64,000 nt of DNA from Mesostigma viride (Eukaryota > Streptophyta > Mesostigmatophyceae > Mesostigmatales > Mesostigmataceae), in NCBI GenBank assembly GCA_009746045.1, contig RPFO01000392.1:2773681-2837680 (forward strand), read 5' to 3'. The notes under the pieces are model-generated. The model did no database searches. It was not told where the DNA came from and saw only the letters and a program-made list of their open reading frames with translations. The first letter of the stretch is position 1, and every line of letters begins with the position of its first letter. A program made the position numbers and the translations under genes. Shown piece by piece: positions 22,408 to 33,839 of this stretch.

Positions 22408-23393
22408 ATGGCTGCCGCCCTTGCTTCTTCCACCTTCCTGGGAGCCGCCGTTGTGGCTGTAAGTTCTTCTGCGTGCTTGACCGATTGTATCTTTCTCGAT
22501 GAGGTTGCTGTAGATTTCCTGCAGAACTCATTTTCTCATTTCGGTTCGGGGTGAGCAACCCTTGATTGATCCTTTCGTGAAGCTTCCAGGCTGACCGATG
22601 CGTGTTCCTTTACTCATTCTTGTTTTTTTGTATCCTTCAGCCCGCCCAGAAGGCTGAGGCCAAGAAGATCAACACCGTTGTTGAGGCCCGCCGCACCAAG
22701 TCCGCGACCCCTGACTCCCCCTTCTACGGCCCGGACCGTGTGACCTTCCTCGGCCCATTCACCGATGTGCCATCCTACCTCACCGGCGAGTACCCCGGTG
22801 ACTACGGCTGGGACACCGTCGGCCTGTCGGCTGATCCCGAGACCTTCGCCGCCTACCGCGAGATCGAGCTGATGCACGCTCGCTGGGCCATGCTCGGCAC
22901 GCTCGGCTGCTTCCTGCCCGAGGCCCTGGAGAAGTACTCCGGTATTAACTTCGGCGAGTCCGTGTGGTTCAAGGCTGGTGGCCAGATCTTCCAGGAGGGC
23001 GGTCTGGACTACCTGGGCAACCCATCCCTGGTGCACGCCCAGTCCATCATCGCCACCGTCTTCATCCAGGCTCTGCTGATGGGCCTGGTTGAGGGCTACC
23101 GTGTGGGTGGTGGCCCCCTGGGTGAGGCCGGTGACAAGATGTACCCCGGCGGGTCCTTCGACCCACTTGGCCTGGGCGATGATCCCGACACCCTGGCTGA
23201 GCTCAAGGTGAAGGAGATCAAGAACGGCCGCCTGGCTATGTTCTCCATGTTCGGCTACTTCATCCAGGCCATCGTTACCGGCAAGGGCCCAGTCGAGAAC
23301 CTGGATGCCCACCTGGCTGACCCATTCGTCAACAACGGCTTCGCCTACGCCACCTCCTCTGGCCTGGTTGGCCTGATCAACAAGTCTGTCTAA
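22408..23393 (+). CDS. Chlorophyll a/b-binding light-harvesting protein (LHCII type)
   Basis: Two exons: 22408-22458 (17 codons) and 22641-23393, joined by a 182-bp GT-AG intron in phase 0, giving 267 residues. The N-terminus ([17 protein letters not shown]) and following Lys/Arg-rich stretch are a chloroplast transit peptide. The mature part has YGPDR before helix B, helix B with the [13 protein letters not shown] pigment-binding signature, a middle helix ([13 protein letters not shown]), and helix A/C with [18 protein letters not shown]. It would bind chlorophylls a and b in thylakoid antenna complexes around photosystem II. The YGPDR motif and length favour an Lhcb/Lhcbm protein over an LHCI one. 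It is intact and the only conventional cellular gene in the window. Confidence 0.95.
22459..22640 (+). other. Intron of the Lhcb gene
   Basis: Begins GTAAGTTCTTCTGCG and ends TTGTATCCTTCAG, with a poly-T tract before the acceptor. It separates most of the transit peptide from the mature protein. Confidence 0.9.
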
Positions 23394-23423
23394 ATCCACA
23401 GACTTCCATCTCTCCGCAGTTGG

Positions 23424-23428
23424 TGTAA
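23424..23428 (+). terminator. TGTAA polyadenylation element of Lhcb
   Basis: TGTAA lies 31 bp after the stop codon, in GTTGGTGTAAATAGCC. TGTAA is the usual poly(A) signal in chlorophyte algae, which supports the taxonomic reading. From here to 23864 there is no other feature except the partial dispersed repeat at 23738-23775. Confidence 0.6.
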
Positions 23429-23864
23429 ATAGCCGTTCGGATTATATTTATTGAATTATGATATAATAAAATCCTGAATGGATCTCATCTTAATTCTCCA
23501 TCCAAAACTAGTCTTCTGAATCTGATTCATTTCAGCCGATTGAATCCTAACAATTGATGTTGTCTAACAGTTAACAGGAGGAAAAAGTACTTTGGACTTA
23601 GGTTTTTTGCAAAACTTAGCCCTTACCGGGAGAAGACAAGTGTCCAGCAAGGAAAATCGTACTCGGGCGTATGTTTCCGTTACAGAGTAGACAAGTGGAG
23701 AACTCGAATAGGTACGTAGTTACGGCCCATGTGCGGTTCCGGCCCTCGGCCAATATAGATTCTCTGCTTTTGAGCTTCAAACGTCAGAGGGCGGGGGCAC
23801 AGTCTGCGGGGGCTGAGGAGATTATATAAGAGGTACCTTGAAATTAAATAAGAGGCATGCCTCT

Positions 23865-24249
23865 ATTCTGATTTGGCACGCCGCAAAGGTGAAAACCATT
23901 TGCGTTCAGTGCCGGTCCGCGGAAAACGCGGAAAACGCGATCTGCAAATGAATCCGACCGGAATCGAACTGGGGACCTCTCGCACCAACTTTCGCTGACT
24001 ACAGGACGGATGTCTCCGGATCCTAGGGCATCGCCAACTTACACCAACAGTCATCCGCAAAAGTTCTCCTTTCCGGGGAGTGATGCCTCTATGAATATAT
24101 AGTTTTAGACGTCCGTCCTACAGTCAGCAAAAGTTGGTGCGAGAGGTCCCCAGTTCGATTCCGGCCTGGATTCATTTGCAGATCGCGTTTGCCGCGGACC
24201 GGCACTGAAGGCAAATGGTTTTCACCTTTGCAGCGTGCCAAATCAGAAT
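23865..24249. repeat. Inverted repeat with tRNA-like sequence in both arms
   Basis: The arm 23865-24015 is the near-exact reverse complement of 24107-24249, with 91 bp between. Each arm contains AGGTCCCCAGTTCGATTCCG, which looks like a tRNA T-arm/B-box, next to TGCGAG and CAGTCAGC. No complete tRNA cloverleaf can be drawn because the T-stem does not pair. It could be a foldback element or two inverted tRNA-derived SINEs. The left arm has an extra GCGGAAAAC unit. Confidence 0.75.
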
Positions 24250-24523
24250 ATAGTTTTGGAGGCGAGTTTCTGTTGGCGTTAATTGGTAGTAGTAGTTACA
24301 AGTTGTTGTTGTGTCCCACGCCGCACATGCATGGGCAGCAGAGAATCTGTAGTGGTTAATTCGTAGTACCCTATTGTACGACAACATGTCAAGGGTGATG
24401 GAAAGTACTGAAGTCGCGGTACTGTCGCGGTGACGTTTCTAGATGGCGAAATTAAATAAGAGGTTTACATCCAGCGATATCGGTGATTTGAATGGTAGAT
24501 TGGTAGTGCATTGGTGGTACTGC
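24250..24523. repeat. Spacer with minus-strand copy of the dispersed repeat
   Basis: It holds the inverted copy of the 21867 repeat (GTTGTTGTGTCCCACGCCGC near 24303-24322 and on to 24355). Nothing else is recognised before the H1 LINE fragment. Confidence 0.6.
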
Positions 24524-24960
24524 CTCGCTTCTTGAACTTTGCAAGCAGCTCTTCAGCCGAGGTCGCCTCTTTGATCCTCACCAGAATCGCGCCTCCACTT
24601 TTGATCGCTTTCCCAGCCTCCGCCGCCCCCACCTCCAGCAATTCGCCCTCTTTTCCCTCCTTGGACGCTCCATCGAGGAGCTTTGCCCCCCCAAGCCCCT
24701 CACCACCACCTTAACCGAATCCTCCATCCGCTCACTCCTCAAGGAGGCCCTCGAGCAGCATGCACGTGGCCCCCATCACTGCAGATGTGGCGGCCCTGGG
24801 CAGCACGCTGGCTGCCGAGCTTCCCCTCCTCTCCACCATCTCCACCGCCACCTCCACCCTCCTCGCCTCCTCCACCGCCGCCACCCCCACCTCCGACGCC
24901 ATCACCGCCCAGCTCCGCGACATCGACCAGCGTCTTAAGGACAATGCCATCGCTATCGAG

Positions 24961-25946
24961 CACATTCAGACCTGGCTGGACTGTCTGGGCCTGGAGGCGA
25001 GGGCGGTGGGGTTGGAGATTAGTGTCAAAACTGAGGCGATGTTGATTGGGGCCTCCAGTACACCGCCGCTGCCGCGCCTGCTCGATGGGACGACGGTCCC
25101 GTTCCGCCGGATCGCTTCAAGCTGTTAGGGAGCTGGCTCCCTGACACCGCCGACAATGTGGACACCCGCATCGGCCTGGCCTGGGCTAGGCTTCGTTCGC
25201 TCAACACCTACTGGCGCTCCAAGGGCCTGGGCTGAGCACCGCAAGAGCATGCTCTTCAAGGTCCTCGTCCTCACGGTGCTCATGTATGGCGCCGAGGCGT
25301 GGACACTCACACCCACACTCGCAGCTAGGCTAGCTAGACGGCACAGTTTACAGGATGCTCCGACAGGTCTTGAACGTAGGGTTTTCCAAGCGCCCGGCGT
25401 CATCAGAGTCTTTGTATCAGGCCATGCCTCGTATTTCGGACGAGATTAGACAGCGTAGGATAGCATTTGTAGGACACCTTGCTCGCACTAGCCAGGTCAA
25501 CACCGCCCTTGGTCTGGCAGGCCCCCAGCGGCTTGGCCAGCCAGGGCGGCACATTCTGACCTGGCCTGGCCCCAAGGACATTCCCAAAAGGGTAGGGAAA
25601 CATGTCATGAGCTATACCCAGATGTTGCTGGATGACCTACTGGTCCCAGCCCAGTTTGAATACCGCATGCACTCTCTCTCCCTTCTTTGGACTGCATGCC
25701 ATGCAGAACAAGACGCGGTGGCAGAAGATTGTCAAGGCTCACACGCCCGACCCTGTGGGCAAGCCACCTCCCCCCAAGGGGAGGAGGCGTTTTGACGAGT
25801 AGGGCAGTAGGATTTTTCTAGACTAGGTAGCTTAGCGTTAGGATAGTTAGATTACGCGGCTCTCTCCTTTTCCACCACCCAGCTTGCAAGGCCATATGTG
25901 CTACATGACCCCCCAACGGAGGCATGTTATAATTTAATTTAATTTA
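24961..25946 (+). mobile_element. LINE alpha5, 5'-truncated, inside H1
   Basis: Flanked by ATCGCTATCGAG at 24949-24960 and 25947-25958. It encodes TWLDCLGLEARAVGLEISVK, LTVLMYGAEAWTLT, a MLRQVLNVGF stretch and RRIAFVGHLARTSQVNTALG, and ends with the ATGTTATAATTTAATTTAAT tail. Several indels break the frame. Its coding sequence is very close to alpha3 and alpha6. Confidence 0.93.
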
Positions 25947-26828
25947 ATCGCTATCGAGGTCCTGCAGAACACCGCAGGCCTCACCGCCCAGGCGGTGAAG
26001 GACATTGCCGCCAAGCCAGCCCCGTGCTGGCCTGGCCGGCGATGCTCCTCCCATCACGACCTGGGCGGACATGCTTAATAAGCAGCACACCACCTCCGGC
26101 ACCACCTCCGCCCTCGCAGCCCAGCTCCAGCGGCAGACGCTTGACCTCCGCGAGGAGGCCGAGCTCGCCAAGCGCAGCCTCAACGCCATCCTCAAGAACT
26201 TCGACATGGAGGAAGGTGAGAATTCCGAGAAGCTTGCACGTGCGTTTGAGAGCAAAATCCTTGCATGCATGGGCCTTCTTGGTGAGATCAAGCTGACCGC
26301 CCACCGCCTCCCCCGCGCGCGGGGTAAGGCAGGGGCGCCTCCGCTTCTTCTCATCTTTGAGAGCCCAGCGGACAAGATTTCGTTTCTCAGACGCCGCAAG
26401 TGGCTCGAGAAGACTCACTTCACCGTGGACGACGACTCACTGTGACCCTGGCGCATGCAGCAACAACGGCGACGGGAGCTATGGCCGACCTACCTCCAGC
26501 TCCGGCAGACCAAGGCGGGCCAGCCGGTGTAGTGGAAGGGGGCGGCCATCTACGTCGGCCACAAGCCCTGGCACGCGACCCCCTCGACCACCGCGGCCCC
26601 AGCGACCCCAGAAGCCCCAGCCTAGGGGAATACAGTACTTAGCAGTAGTGTAGAAGTTAGACAGTGGCCTTGTACATGCCCGCCTACTACAGGCACTATA
26701 CCAGCTGGGCTTAGCCTTTTTAGTCATGTACATGTGTGTGCCTATGATGAGCCACCCTCCAGATGATGCCTAGCTTTATTTAAGTATGCCGTGCCCATGC
26801 AGGGAGTAACTCTCTGCTGAGACGCCAT

Positions 26829-27687
26829 TAATTAATTAATTAATTAGACTCGTGCTCCCGTTGGGGAGTCACAGAGCATTAACCCCGATGGATGGATGGA
26901 TGGGTGCAAACATTCCTACCGGTCTAATCTATCTACATTGGCTACATACTACATCTATCTAACAACATTCTAACTACAACATCTATCTAGGCAGCCGCAC
27001 GCTGCCCTAGGGGGAGCTATCTAGCGTGCCTCCCGCGGGATTGCACACGCGGGCGCTTCCCCACTGGGGGGGGCTCGTTGTCCTCTATGACCTGGGCCCA
27101 CTTGGCCTTGTCCATCATCTTCTTCCAAATCACGGAGAGGCCTAGGCCCCCCATGTCCTCTACTAGCTGTTCTTTGAAGGTGCGGGCCTTGCGGCGTCTA
27201 ACATCACTGGCCGGCCCAGCCCACGTCAGGAGGTGCCGGCCAGGCTGGGCTGGTCGCAGTCCTGCGGGGGGGCCACGTGAGGTGTCTACCTGGTTGGTGC
27301 GAGCTAGGTGCCCTACTAGCTGCAGGCGGCGTTGCTTAATTGTGCTGGTGATATAGGGCATGCCCTGGTACAGGTCCTCATTGCGGACATGAGCAGCATA
27401 TCCTACTCTGAAAATGGAACGCAGCACATGTGCTGGTGACCGCGCCGTCCAGCTTGCGGGCCAGGTCGGCGGTGAGGGTCCACGTCTCGGCGCCATACGT
27501 GAGAACAGGAAGGACGAGGACCTTGAACAGGTCCTGTTTCTCGATCTTGCCCAGGGGCTTGCGCCACAGGGCCCGGTACTGGCGTAAAGCGTGCCAGGCG
27601 AGGGAGATGCGGTGGTCCACATCAACCTCGCAGCTAGGGAGCAGGCTGCCCAGCAGCTTAACACGGTCCCGATACAGGACTCGAAGA
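26829..27687 (-). mobile_element. LINE delta2, 5'-truncated, inside H1, minus strand
   Basis: Flanked by CTGAGACGCCAT at 26817-26828 and 27688-27699. The left end has the TTAA tail, CTCGTGCTCCCGTTGGGGAG and a GATG microsatellite. The minus strand encodes VLPVLTYGAETWTLTADLAR, VLRSIFRVGYAAHVRNEDLY and RRLQLVGHLARTNQVD, with a C-terminus ending in basic residues. It is better preserved than delta1. Confidence 0.93.
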
Positions 27688-27896
27688 CTGAGACGCCATG
27701 CCCTAGGGTAGCTTTTGTATAGCTATGCTGATCTTCCCCTTCATGACAGGCTCCCCCTTAGCTGGGCATAGGCTTGAAGATCATGGGGCTGCAAGTGCCC
27801 TGGTGCACCTAGAGCAAAGGTCGTTTACATTCCCACCGGCTTGCAGGAAGTAGCTTAGGATGTATGATAGGCCATATGCCCCTTCTCCGTGCTATT

Positions 27897-29513
27897 AAAA
27901 AATTAAAATTAAATTATAACATGCCTCCGTGGCCAGGGAGGTCATGTAGCACATATTTCATGATGGATGGGGTGGAGGAAGCCGCGTGATCGAACTATCC
28001 TATCACTCTATCTAGAAAATCCTAACTACACTACTCATCAAAACGCCTCCTCCGCTTGGGGGGAGGTGGCTTGCCCACAGGGTCGGGCGTGTGCGCCTTG
28101 ACAATCTTCTTCCACCGCGTCTTGTCCTGCATGGCAGTCCAAAGACGGGAGAGATCGAGAGTGGAGGCGGTGCTCAAACTGGGCTGGGACCACTAGGTCG
28201 TCCAGCAACATCTGAACGTAGTTGGTGACAGGTTTCCCTACCCTTTTGGGAATGTCCGCGGGGCCAGGCCAGGTCAGAATGTGCCGCCCTGGCTGGCCAA
28301 GCCGCTGGGGGCCGGCCAGACCAAGGGTGGAGTCGACCTGGCTGGTGCGGGCAAGGTGTCCTACAAATGCTATCCTACGCAGCCTGCCTAATCTCGTCCG
28401 AAACACGAGGCATGCCATGATACAAAGACTCTGATGACGGACGCTCGGAAAAACCTACGTTAAGGACCTGTTGGAGCATCCTGTAAACTGTGCCGTCGAG
28501 CCGAGCTGCCAGTTTGGGTGGGAGGGTCCACGCCTCGGCGCCATACGTGAGCACCGTGAGGACGAGGACCTTGAAGAGCATGCGCTTGCGGTGCCCGTCC
28601 AGGCCCTTCGAGCGCCAGTAGGGTGTGAGCGAACGGAGCTTGGCCCAGGCAAGGCCAATGCGGGTGTCCACATCGTCGGCGGTGTCAGGAAGCCAGCTCC
28701 CCAACAGCTTGAAGCGGTCGCGGAACGGGACCTCCGTCCCGTCGAGCAGGCGCGGCAGCGGTGGTTTACTGGATGCCCCTATCACCATCGCCTCAGTTTT
28801 GACACTAATCTCCAGCCCCACCGCCCGCGCCTCCAGGCCCACTGGCAGTCCAGTTAGGTCTGAATGTGCTCGGGGCTCTCGATGAGGGTGGTATCATCCG
28901 CATCAATCAGGTCGGCAAGGCGGTAACCAGGTCTAACCCCGCCGTGCTCTTTCACGTTAAGGATGTCCAAGCCTGGCTTGAAGTCCCCTTAATCTTGAGC
29001 AGTAAAGCGCGCACGTGCCCGGCGCATGACGTGATCCACGACAATAATGAACAGGTATGCGGGGACAGGACACAACCTTGCCACACCCCGTGGTGAAGGG
29101 GGAATGGTGGAGTGGTGTCCTCCGCAGTCCGCACTACTGCCTGTGAGCCCTCATACAGTCGGCGAATGGCAGCAATAAACGTTGGTGGCCACCCGATCGA
29201 TCCAGAGCTAGGATGGCCCAAAGAGCCTCCCAGAGAACCGTGTCAAAGGCCTTGATATAGTCAACAAAAATGAAGACCAGCGGCAAACTGTCACCTGGGG
29301 GAAGTCGACGCACCTCCTCCATCAACCGGCGCGCGACAAACACAGCCATGACAGTGTTACGACCACGACGGACACCCATCTGAGACTCACCCAGGTGTGC
29401 ACGTGGGTCCAGCGCGGCGCGGAGCCTGTGCAGCATCATGCGCATGAAGACCTTCAGCGCGGCGCTCTGGAGGCAGACACCCCGGTATAGTTGCCGGGGT
29501 CAGCAGCAGAGCC
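27897..29513 (-). mobile_element. LINE alpha6, 3' part, minus strand
   Basis: The 3' tail begins at 27897 (AAATTAAATTATAACATGCC). Read on the minus strand, it runs back through the C-terminal domain (28038-28842), reverse transcriptase motif C (LIDADDTTL near 28890), motif B (GVWQGCVLSP near 29070-29100) and motif A (FVDYIKAFDTV near 29255-29290). At 29509-29513 it meets the copia insertion with GAGCC. It continues at 63353. Motif C has Asp in place of the usual Tyr, and frames are broken, so it is inactive. Confidence 0.93.
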
Positions 29514-31844
29514 AGTTAGTCTCCATGCTTTGCTGTAGACTAAGTCTCAAAGGCATTGTGAATACAACGTATGAATAAGCCTTGTAAACCTCCGCAGCTC
29601 TTGTAACGCAATATACGATGAGCAAACGCCTCTCGACGCAACGCAGCCTGGCGGCTGCGCTCAGCAATGAAAATACGTCTGCAGCTCCGGTTGCAGCTTC
29701 GCCCACCGGCCCAGAAGGCAACGGCGCCACTAGCCAAGCTCTAGTGGTCGTCCAGCCCCCTGCTGCGCCCCCCTCGCCCGCAGCGTCGCCTGAACCCAAG
29801 CGCAGTCGCCCTGCCGAGCCGAGTTGGACAGAGCTCGACTTTGTCGCCGAAGCCAGCAAGCCCGGCTTCCTTGACACGCTTACCACGGAACGCACGCCTC
29901 GCTTCTTGCACTATGCAAGCAGCTCTTCAACCAAGGTCGCCTCTTTGACCCTCGCTGGATTCGTCTCGCCTCTTTCGACATCATTCCCAGCCTCCACCGC
30001 CCCTACCTCCAGCAATTCGCTCTCTTTTCCCTCCTTGGACGCTCCATCGGGGAGCTTTGGCCCCCCAAGCCTCTCACCACCACCTTAACCGAATCCTCCC
30101 TCCGCTCACTCCTTAAGGAGATCCTCGAGGAGCACGTGGACCCCATTGCTGCAGATGTGGCGGCCATTGGCGGCACGCTGACTGCCGAGCTTCCCCTCCT
30201 TTCCACCGCCACCTCCACCATCTCCACCGCCACCTCCACCCTCCTCGCCTCCTCCACCGCCACCACCTCCACCTCCGACGCCATCACCGCCCAGCTCCGT
30301 GACATCGACCAGCGTCTTAAGGACAACGCCATCGCTATCGAGGTTCTGCAGAACACGGCAGGCCTCACCGCCCAGGCGGTGAAGGACATTGCCGCCAAGC
30401 CAGCCCCGGCTGGCCTGGCCGGCGATGCTCCTCCCATCACCACCTGGGCGGACATGCTTAAGCAACATACCACCTCCACCACCTCCGCCGTCGCAGCCCA
30501 GCTCCAACGGCAGACGCTTGACCTCCGCGAGGAGGCCGAGCTCGCCCAGCGCAGCCTCAACGTCATTGTCAAGAACTTCACCATGGAGGAAGGTGAGACT
30601 TCCGAGAAGCTTTTGCGTGCGTTTGAGCGAGAAATCCTTGGCCGCATGGGCCTTATCGGTGAGATCGCGCTGGCCGCCCACCGCCTTCCCCGCGCGCGGG
30701 GTAAGGCAGGGCCGCCCCCGCTCCTTCTCACCTTTAAGACCCCGGCGGACAAGATTTCTTTTCTCCGACGCCGCAAGCGGCTCGAGAAGACTCTCTTCAC
30801 CCTTGATGACGACCTGACCCTGGCGCAGCAACAACGGCGACGGGAGCTATGGCCGACCTACCTCCAGCTCCGGCAGACCAAGGCGGGCCAGCCGGTGTAC
30901 TGGAAGGGGGCGGCCATCTACGTCGGCCACAAGCCCTGGCAGGCGACCCCCCCCCCCCCGCGGCCCCAGCGACTCCAGACGCCCCAGCTTAGGGGAATAC
31001 AGCAGTAGTAGTGCAGAATAGATAGACCGTGGCCATGTACATGTACGCCTCCTAGAGGCACTATCCTAGCTAAGCCACGCGCTTTCCTTAATCATGTACA
31101 TGTGTGCCTATGATGAGCCACACCCCAGATGATGCCTAGCTTTATTTAGTTATGTTGTGCCCATGCAGGGAGTAACTCTCTGCTGAGACGCCATGCCCTA
31201 GCTTCTTTGCATAGCTATGCTGATCTTCCCCCCCATGACAGGCTCCCCCTTCGCTGGGCATAGCTTGAAGATCATGGGGATGCACGTGCCCTGGTGCACC
31301 TAGAGCAAGGGTCCTTTACATCCCCACCCTTGCAGGAAGTAGCTTAGGATGTATGATAGGCCATATGCCCCCCTCTCAAGGGCTGTGTGCTACATATACT
31401 CCCAACGGAGTTATGTTACAATTCAATTCAAACCTACGTTGGTATGTGAATATAAATACCACGTGGGCTATGCAGATAGGAATGCTAGTCGAGTCGCATA
31501 CGTTTCCCTAGATAGGTACTTTGGTGACTGGGGTACGTGACAGATGTCAGTACCCAGTATACGTAGTGTCCTGTCATTGGACGGTACTAGAGTATCCTAG
31601 ATAGGGACCGTACAGTTGCAGCGTGCATTGATCTGTGATCACACGATGCAGTGACTAGACTGCTACCTGTCATCGTGCGGCCTCGGGCCAACGGTCTGCA
31701 CCCAACGGTCACTGGCGGCGCAGCCAGTGAGAGGAACGTTGATAAAGGGTAAACCTATTTTCTAATGAACCAAGCAATTCATTGCTCTCAGCACACAGTG
31801 TTCTCAAGCAATATACCACGTCGTTCATTTCTCATTTCCTAACT
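29514..31844 (+). mobile_element. Copia LTR1, split by H2
   Basis: The LTR is 29514-29591 plus 31436-31844, 487 bp without the insert. It starts AGTTAGTCTCC and ends CATTTCCTAACT, so the termini are AGTTAG/CTAACT and not TG/CA. A 5-bp duplication, GAGCC, at 29509-29513 and 63353-63357 brackets the whole composite. It differs from LTR2 and LTR3 at only a few positions. Confidence 0.95.
29592..31429 (+). mobile_element. H2: complete-looking ORF1-only LINE inside LTR1
   Basis: 1838 bp, bounded by AAACCT at 29586-29591 and 31430-31435. The ORF starts at ATG 29618. Its N-terminus is Ala/Pro-rich (to about 29880), then one frame shift, then ASLLALCKQLFNQG, FALFSLLGRSIGELW, a coiled coil, and an LINE-ORF1-like domain (DKISFLRRRKRLEKTLFTLD, ELWPTYLQLRQTKAGQPVYW) ending at 31008. 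A 400-bp 3' UTR ends TGTGCTACATATACTCCCAA, CGGAGTTATGTTACAATTC, which matches only the last ~40 bp of alpha. It encodes no reverse transcriptase, so it probably used alpha's machinery. Confidence 0.85.
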
Positions 31845-32040
31845 TGAATTTTATAAACGCTCTTCAGCAACATCAAACTCAACAACGGTTCAAACCGGAC
31901 TGGAAAAAAAAAAAAAAAAAAAAAAGAAAAGAAAAAAAAGAGAAAAAGAAACTATATCTTGGGGACGACGATGATGATCAGCGTCGTCCGCCAGACAACA
32001 GGGCACCGGCTGATGTCGGTGCGCCTGCATGCAATAACAA
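31845..32040 (+). mobile_element. Copia internal copy 1, leader before CACTA1
   Basis: Starts TGAATTTTATAAACGCTC right after LTR1 and contains a long A-rich run (31902-31945). It matches 57317-57511 of copy 2. It ends at AATAACAA, where CACTA1 begins with an AA duplication. The usual initiator-Met primer site is not obvious. Confidence 0.9.
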
Positions 32041-32539
32041 CACTAGGAACTCAATTTCTGAGAAAATTCTCAAAAACCCTCAATTTTCTCACCCCTTTGA
32101 GAAAAAAGGTGAGAAAAGTGAGAAAAATCTCAATTTTTTTCCGCAAACGCTAGGCAACAAAATCTCACCAGGGTGAGATTTTGGTGAGAAAAAGGGGGTT
32201 TGGGTGAGATTTGGGTGAGAAAAAACCCTAAAGTGAGAAAAAAGGTGAGAATGGGTGAGAAAAAGTGAGAAAAAGTGAAAAAATTGAGAAGTTTCTCACC
32301 AACACGAGAAAAATCACTAACACGAGAAAAATCACAAGTCAACGTGGTGAGAAATTTCTCACCAAGAGTGTAACACGAGAAAAATCACGAGCTTTATTTC
32401 ATTAAGTCCTTAACGTGAAAAAAAACTCAACACCACTTTGATATGCATTATAGGGTGCACCACAAAGGTGCAATATAGGGTTCATACAATATAAAACAGC
32501 ACATCATTCCATAAACAATGCTGTCATGCCCAAATTAAA

Positions 32540-33499
32540 TCAATAGTCATCTTCTTCAGAACTGCTGTCCGAGGGGTTGCTTGCATCAACATCATCTTCT
32601 GATGACATAGTGTCATCCCCACTAGTGTCGCAATAGTTCACAGCTTTACGCTGCCTTCCACTGGCCCTCTTTGCCATAGGGACCTCCTCAATTACAACGG
32701 TGGGCTGGCTAGGTCCAGCATCTGTGGGAGCACCACGCTTGCGGCTGCGCCCTCGAGCAGGTGCCTTGCCAGCGCGGCGCACCACGTCGCCATCACCTAC
32801 GTCTGCCGCTGCCACCTTCTTCTTCTTCTTGGACCCCTTCTTCTTGCCTTTCTTCTTGCCACTAGGCGGTGGCATCGGCTCACCCTCCTCAATCACTTCA
32901 AACTGCGGCATGGTGGGGAAAGCTGCTGCCACGCTGTGATACACATGGTTACTGAGGGCAGATTGCGCCTGGTGTGCCATGCTCCATGGCAGTTTGGCAG
33001 GGATTACCACCATTTCGGGAGCATAGCATTCATCGACGACATACCCAACTGAGCTCACTGCACCTGGCAACACAAGGCACGACGACCTGGGGGCCTGTGC
33101 GCTGCTGATGACCACCAACCTCTCGTGGGGCAGGTGAGCGACATGAAGGCGATCAAAAAGCTCCACCTTCAACAACAGCTGCCATTCCCAGCCCCCTCGT
33201 GGGTACTCTAACCTGGCCTTCAGAATGTGTGTGATGAAACCAAAGTCTACACCGCCCGGGCCATGCACCGCAACTCCCGCATTCTTGTGCCGCTTTCCCT
33301 GGGATTGGTCCGCAGCCTCCGTGCGGTAGTTGAACCCGTGTATCCTGACTTTGTGGAAAGAATCCGCGTAGCGCTTCACGCCCCCACACGCCGCTACAAT
33401 GCCTTGCGGCACAAGCGGCGTCAGGTTTAATGATGCCCATGCAAGCACGTTGAACGTTGTGTCAGCACAGCGATCTCGCCTGCATTCAAACAAACGCAC
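32540..33499 (-). pseudogene. C-terminal part of a CACTA transposase (DUF4216-like)
   Basis: An intact 319-residue frame. Residues ~45-185 (GFNYRTEAADQ, RHKNAGVAVHGPGG, FGFITHILKARLEY, VSSVGYVVDECYAPEMVV) match the layout of the domain that follows tnp2 transposases in plant CACTA elements. It aligns with 37517-38398 in CACTA2. The C-terminus has a Lys-rich run, KKKGKKKGSKKKKK, then RGRSRKRG and an acidic end. The upstream catalytic exons are absent. A relic of the preceding exon (DLLVEDALPKADYSDPANGD, then EAYW and a donor) is at about 33760-33840 on the minus strand. Confidence 0.8.
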
Positions 33500-33839
33500 A
33501 CCGATAACCCAGCAAAGAGTATTATTATTAAGTATTGGTTATTAAAAAAAAAAACAGATACAACACAGGACGCTTTTACTGGCGGCAAGATCATGGCACC
33601 CGGATGGGTAAAACCAAACAAACTAGATATTAATTACTAGGGCTGGCTTTGTGACAGTAAAACATGATTGCATGGCTAATCCCAAGGCGCCTTTCAATAG
33701 GACTGAATTAAAATAACCAAAGCAGACGGCGTAAGTAGCATTTGCAAAAAACAAGGCTCACCAGTAGGCCTCGTCGCCATTCGCAGGGTCGCTGTAATCA
33801 GCCTTGGGAAGGGCATCTTCTACCAGCAAATCCCTTGCC

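Larger units (their letters stand above)
24524..27896 (+). mobile_element. H1: ORF1-only LINE, 5'-truncated, containing alpha5 and delta2
   Basis: Outside its two inserts (24961-25946 and 26829-27687) it matches H2 at 29889-31375. It encodes the second part of a LINE ORF1-like protein: ASLLELCKQLF, a Thr/Ser-rich segment, a short coiled coil (DIDQRLKDNAIAIE), and a C-terminal domain with DKISFLRRRK. The 3' UTR follows directly, with no endonuclease or reverse transcriptase. The 3' end is missing because LINE alpha6 begins at 27897. Frame breaks are present. Confidence 0.8.

Noticed and set aside
22614-23399. A 261-residue minus-strand protein opposite Lhcb
   Set aside because: It is the shadow of codon-biased Lhcb exon 2 and has no features of its own.
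24114-24180. A functional tRNA gene
   Set aside because: The T-arm-like sequence lacks a pairing stem, and no acceptor or anticodon arm can be drawn.
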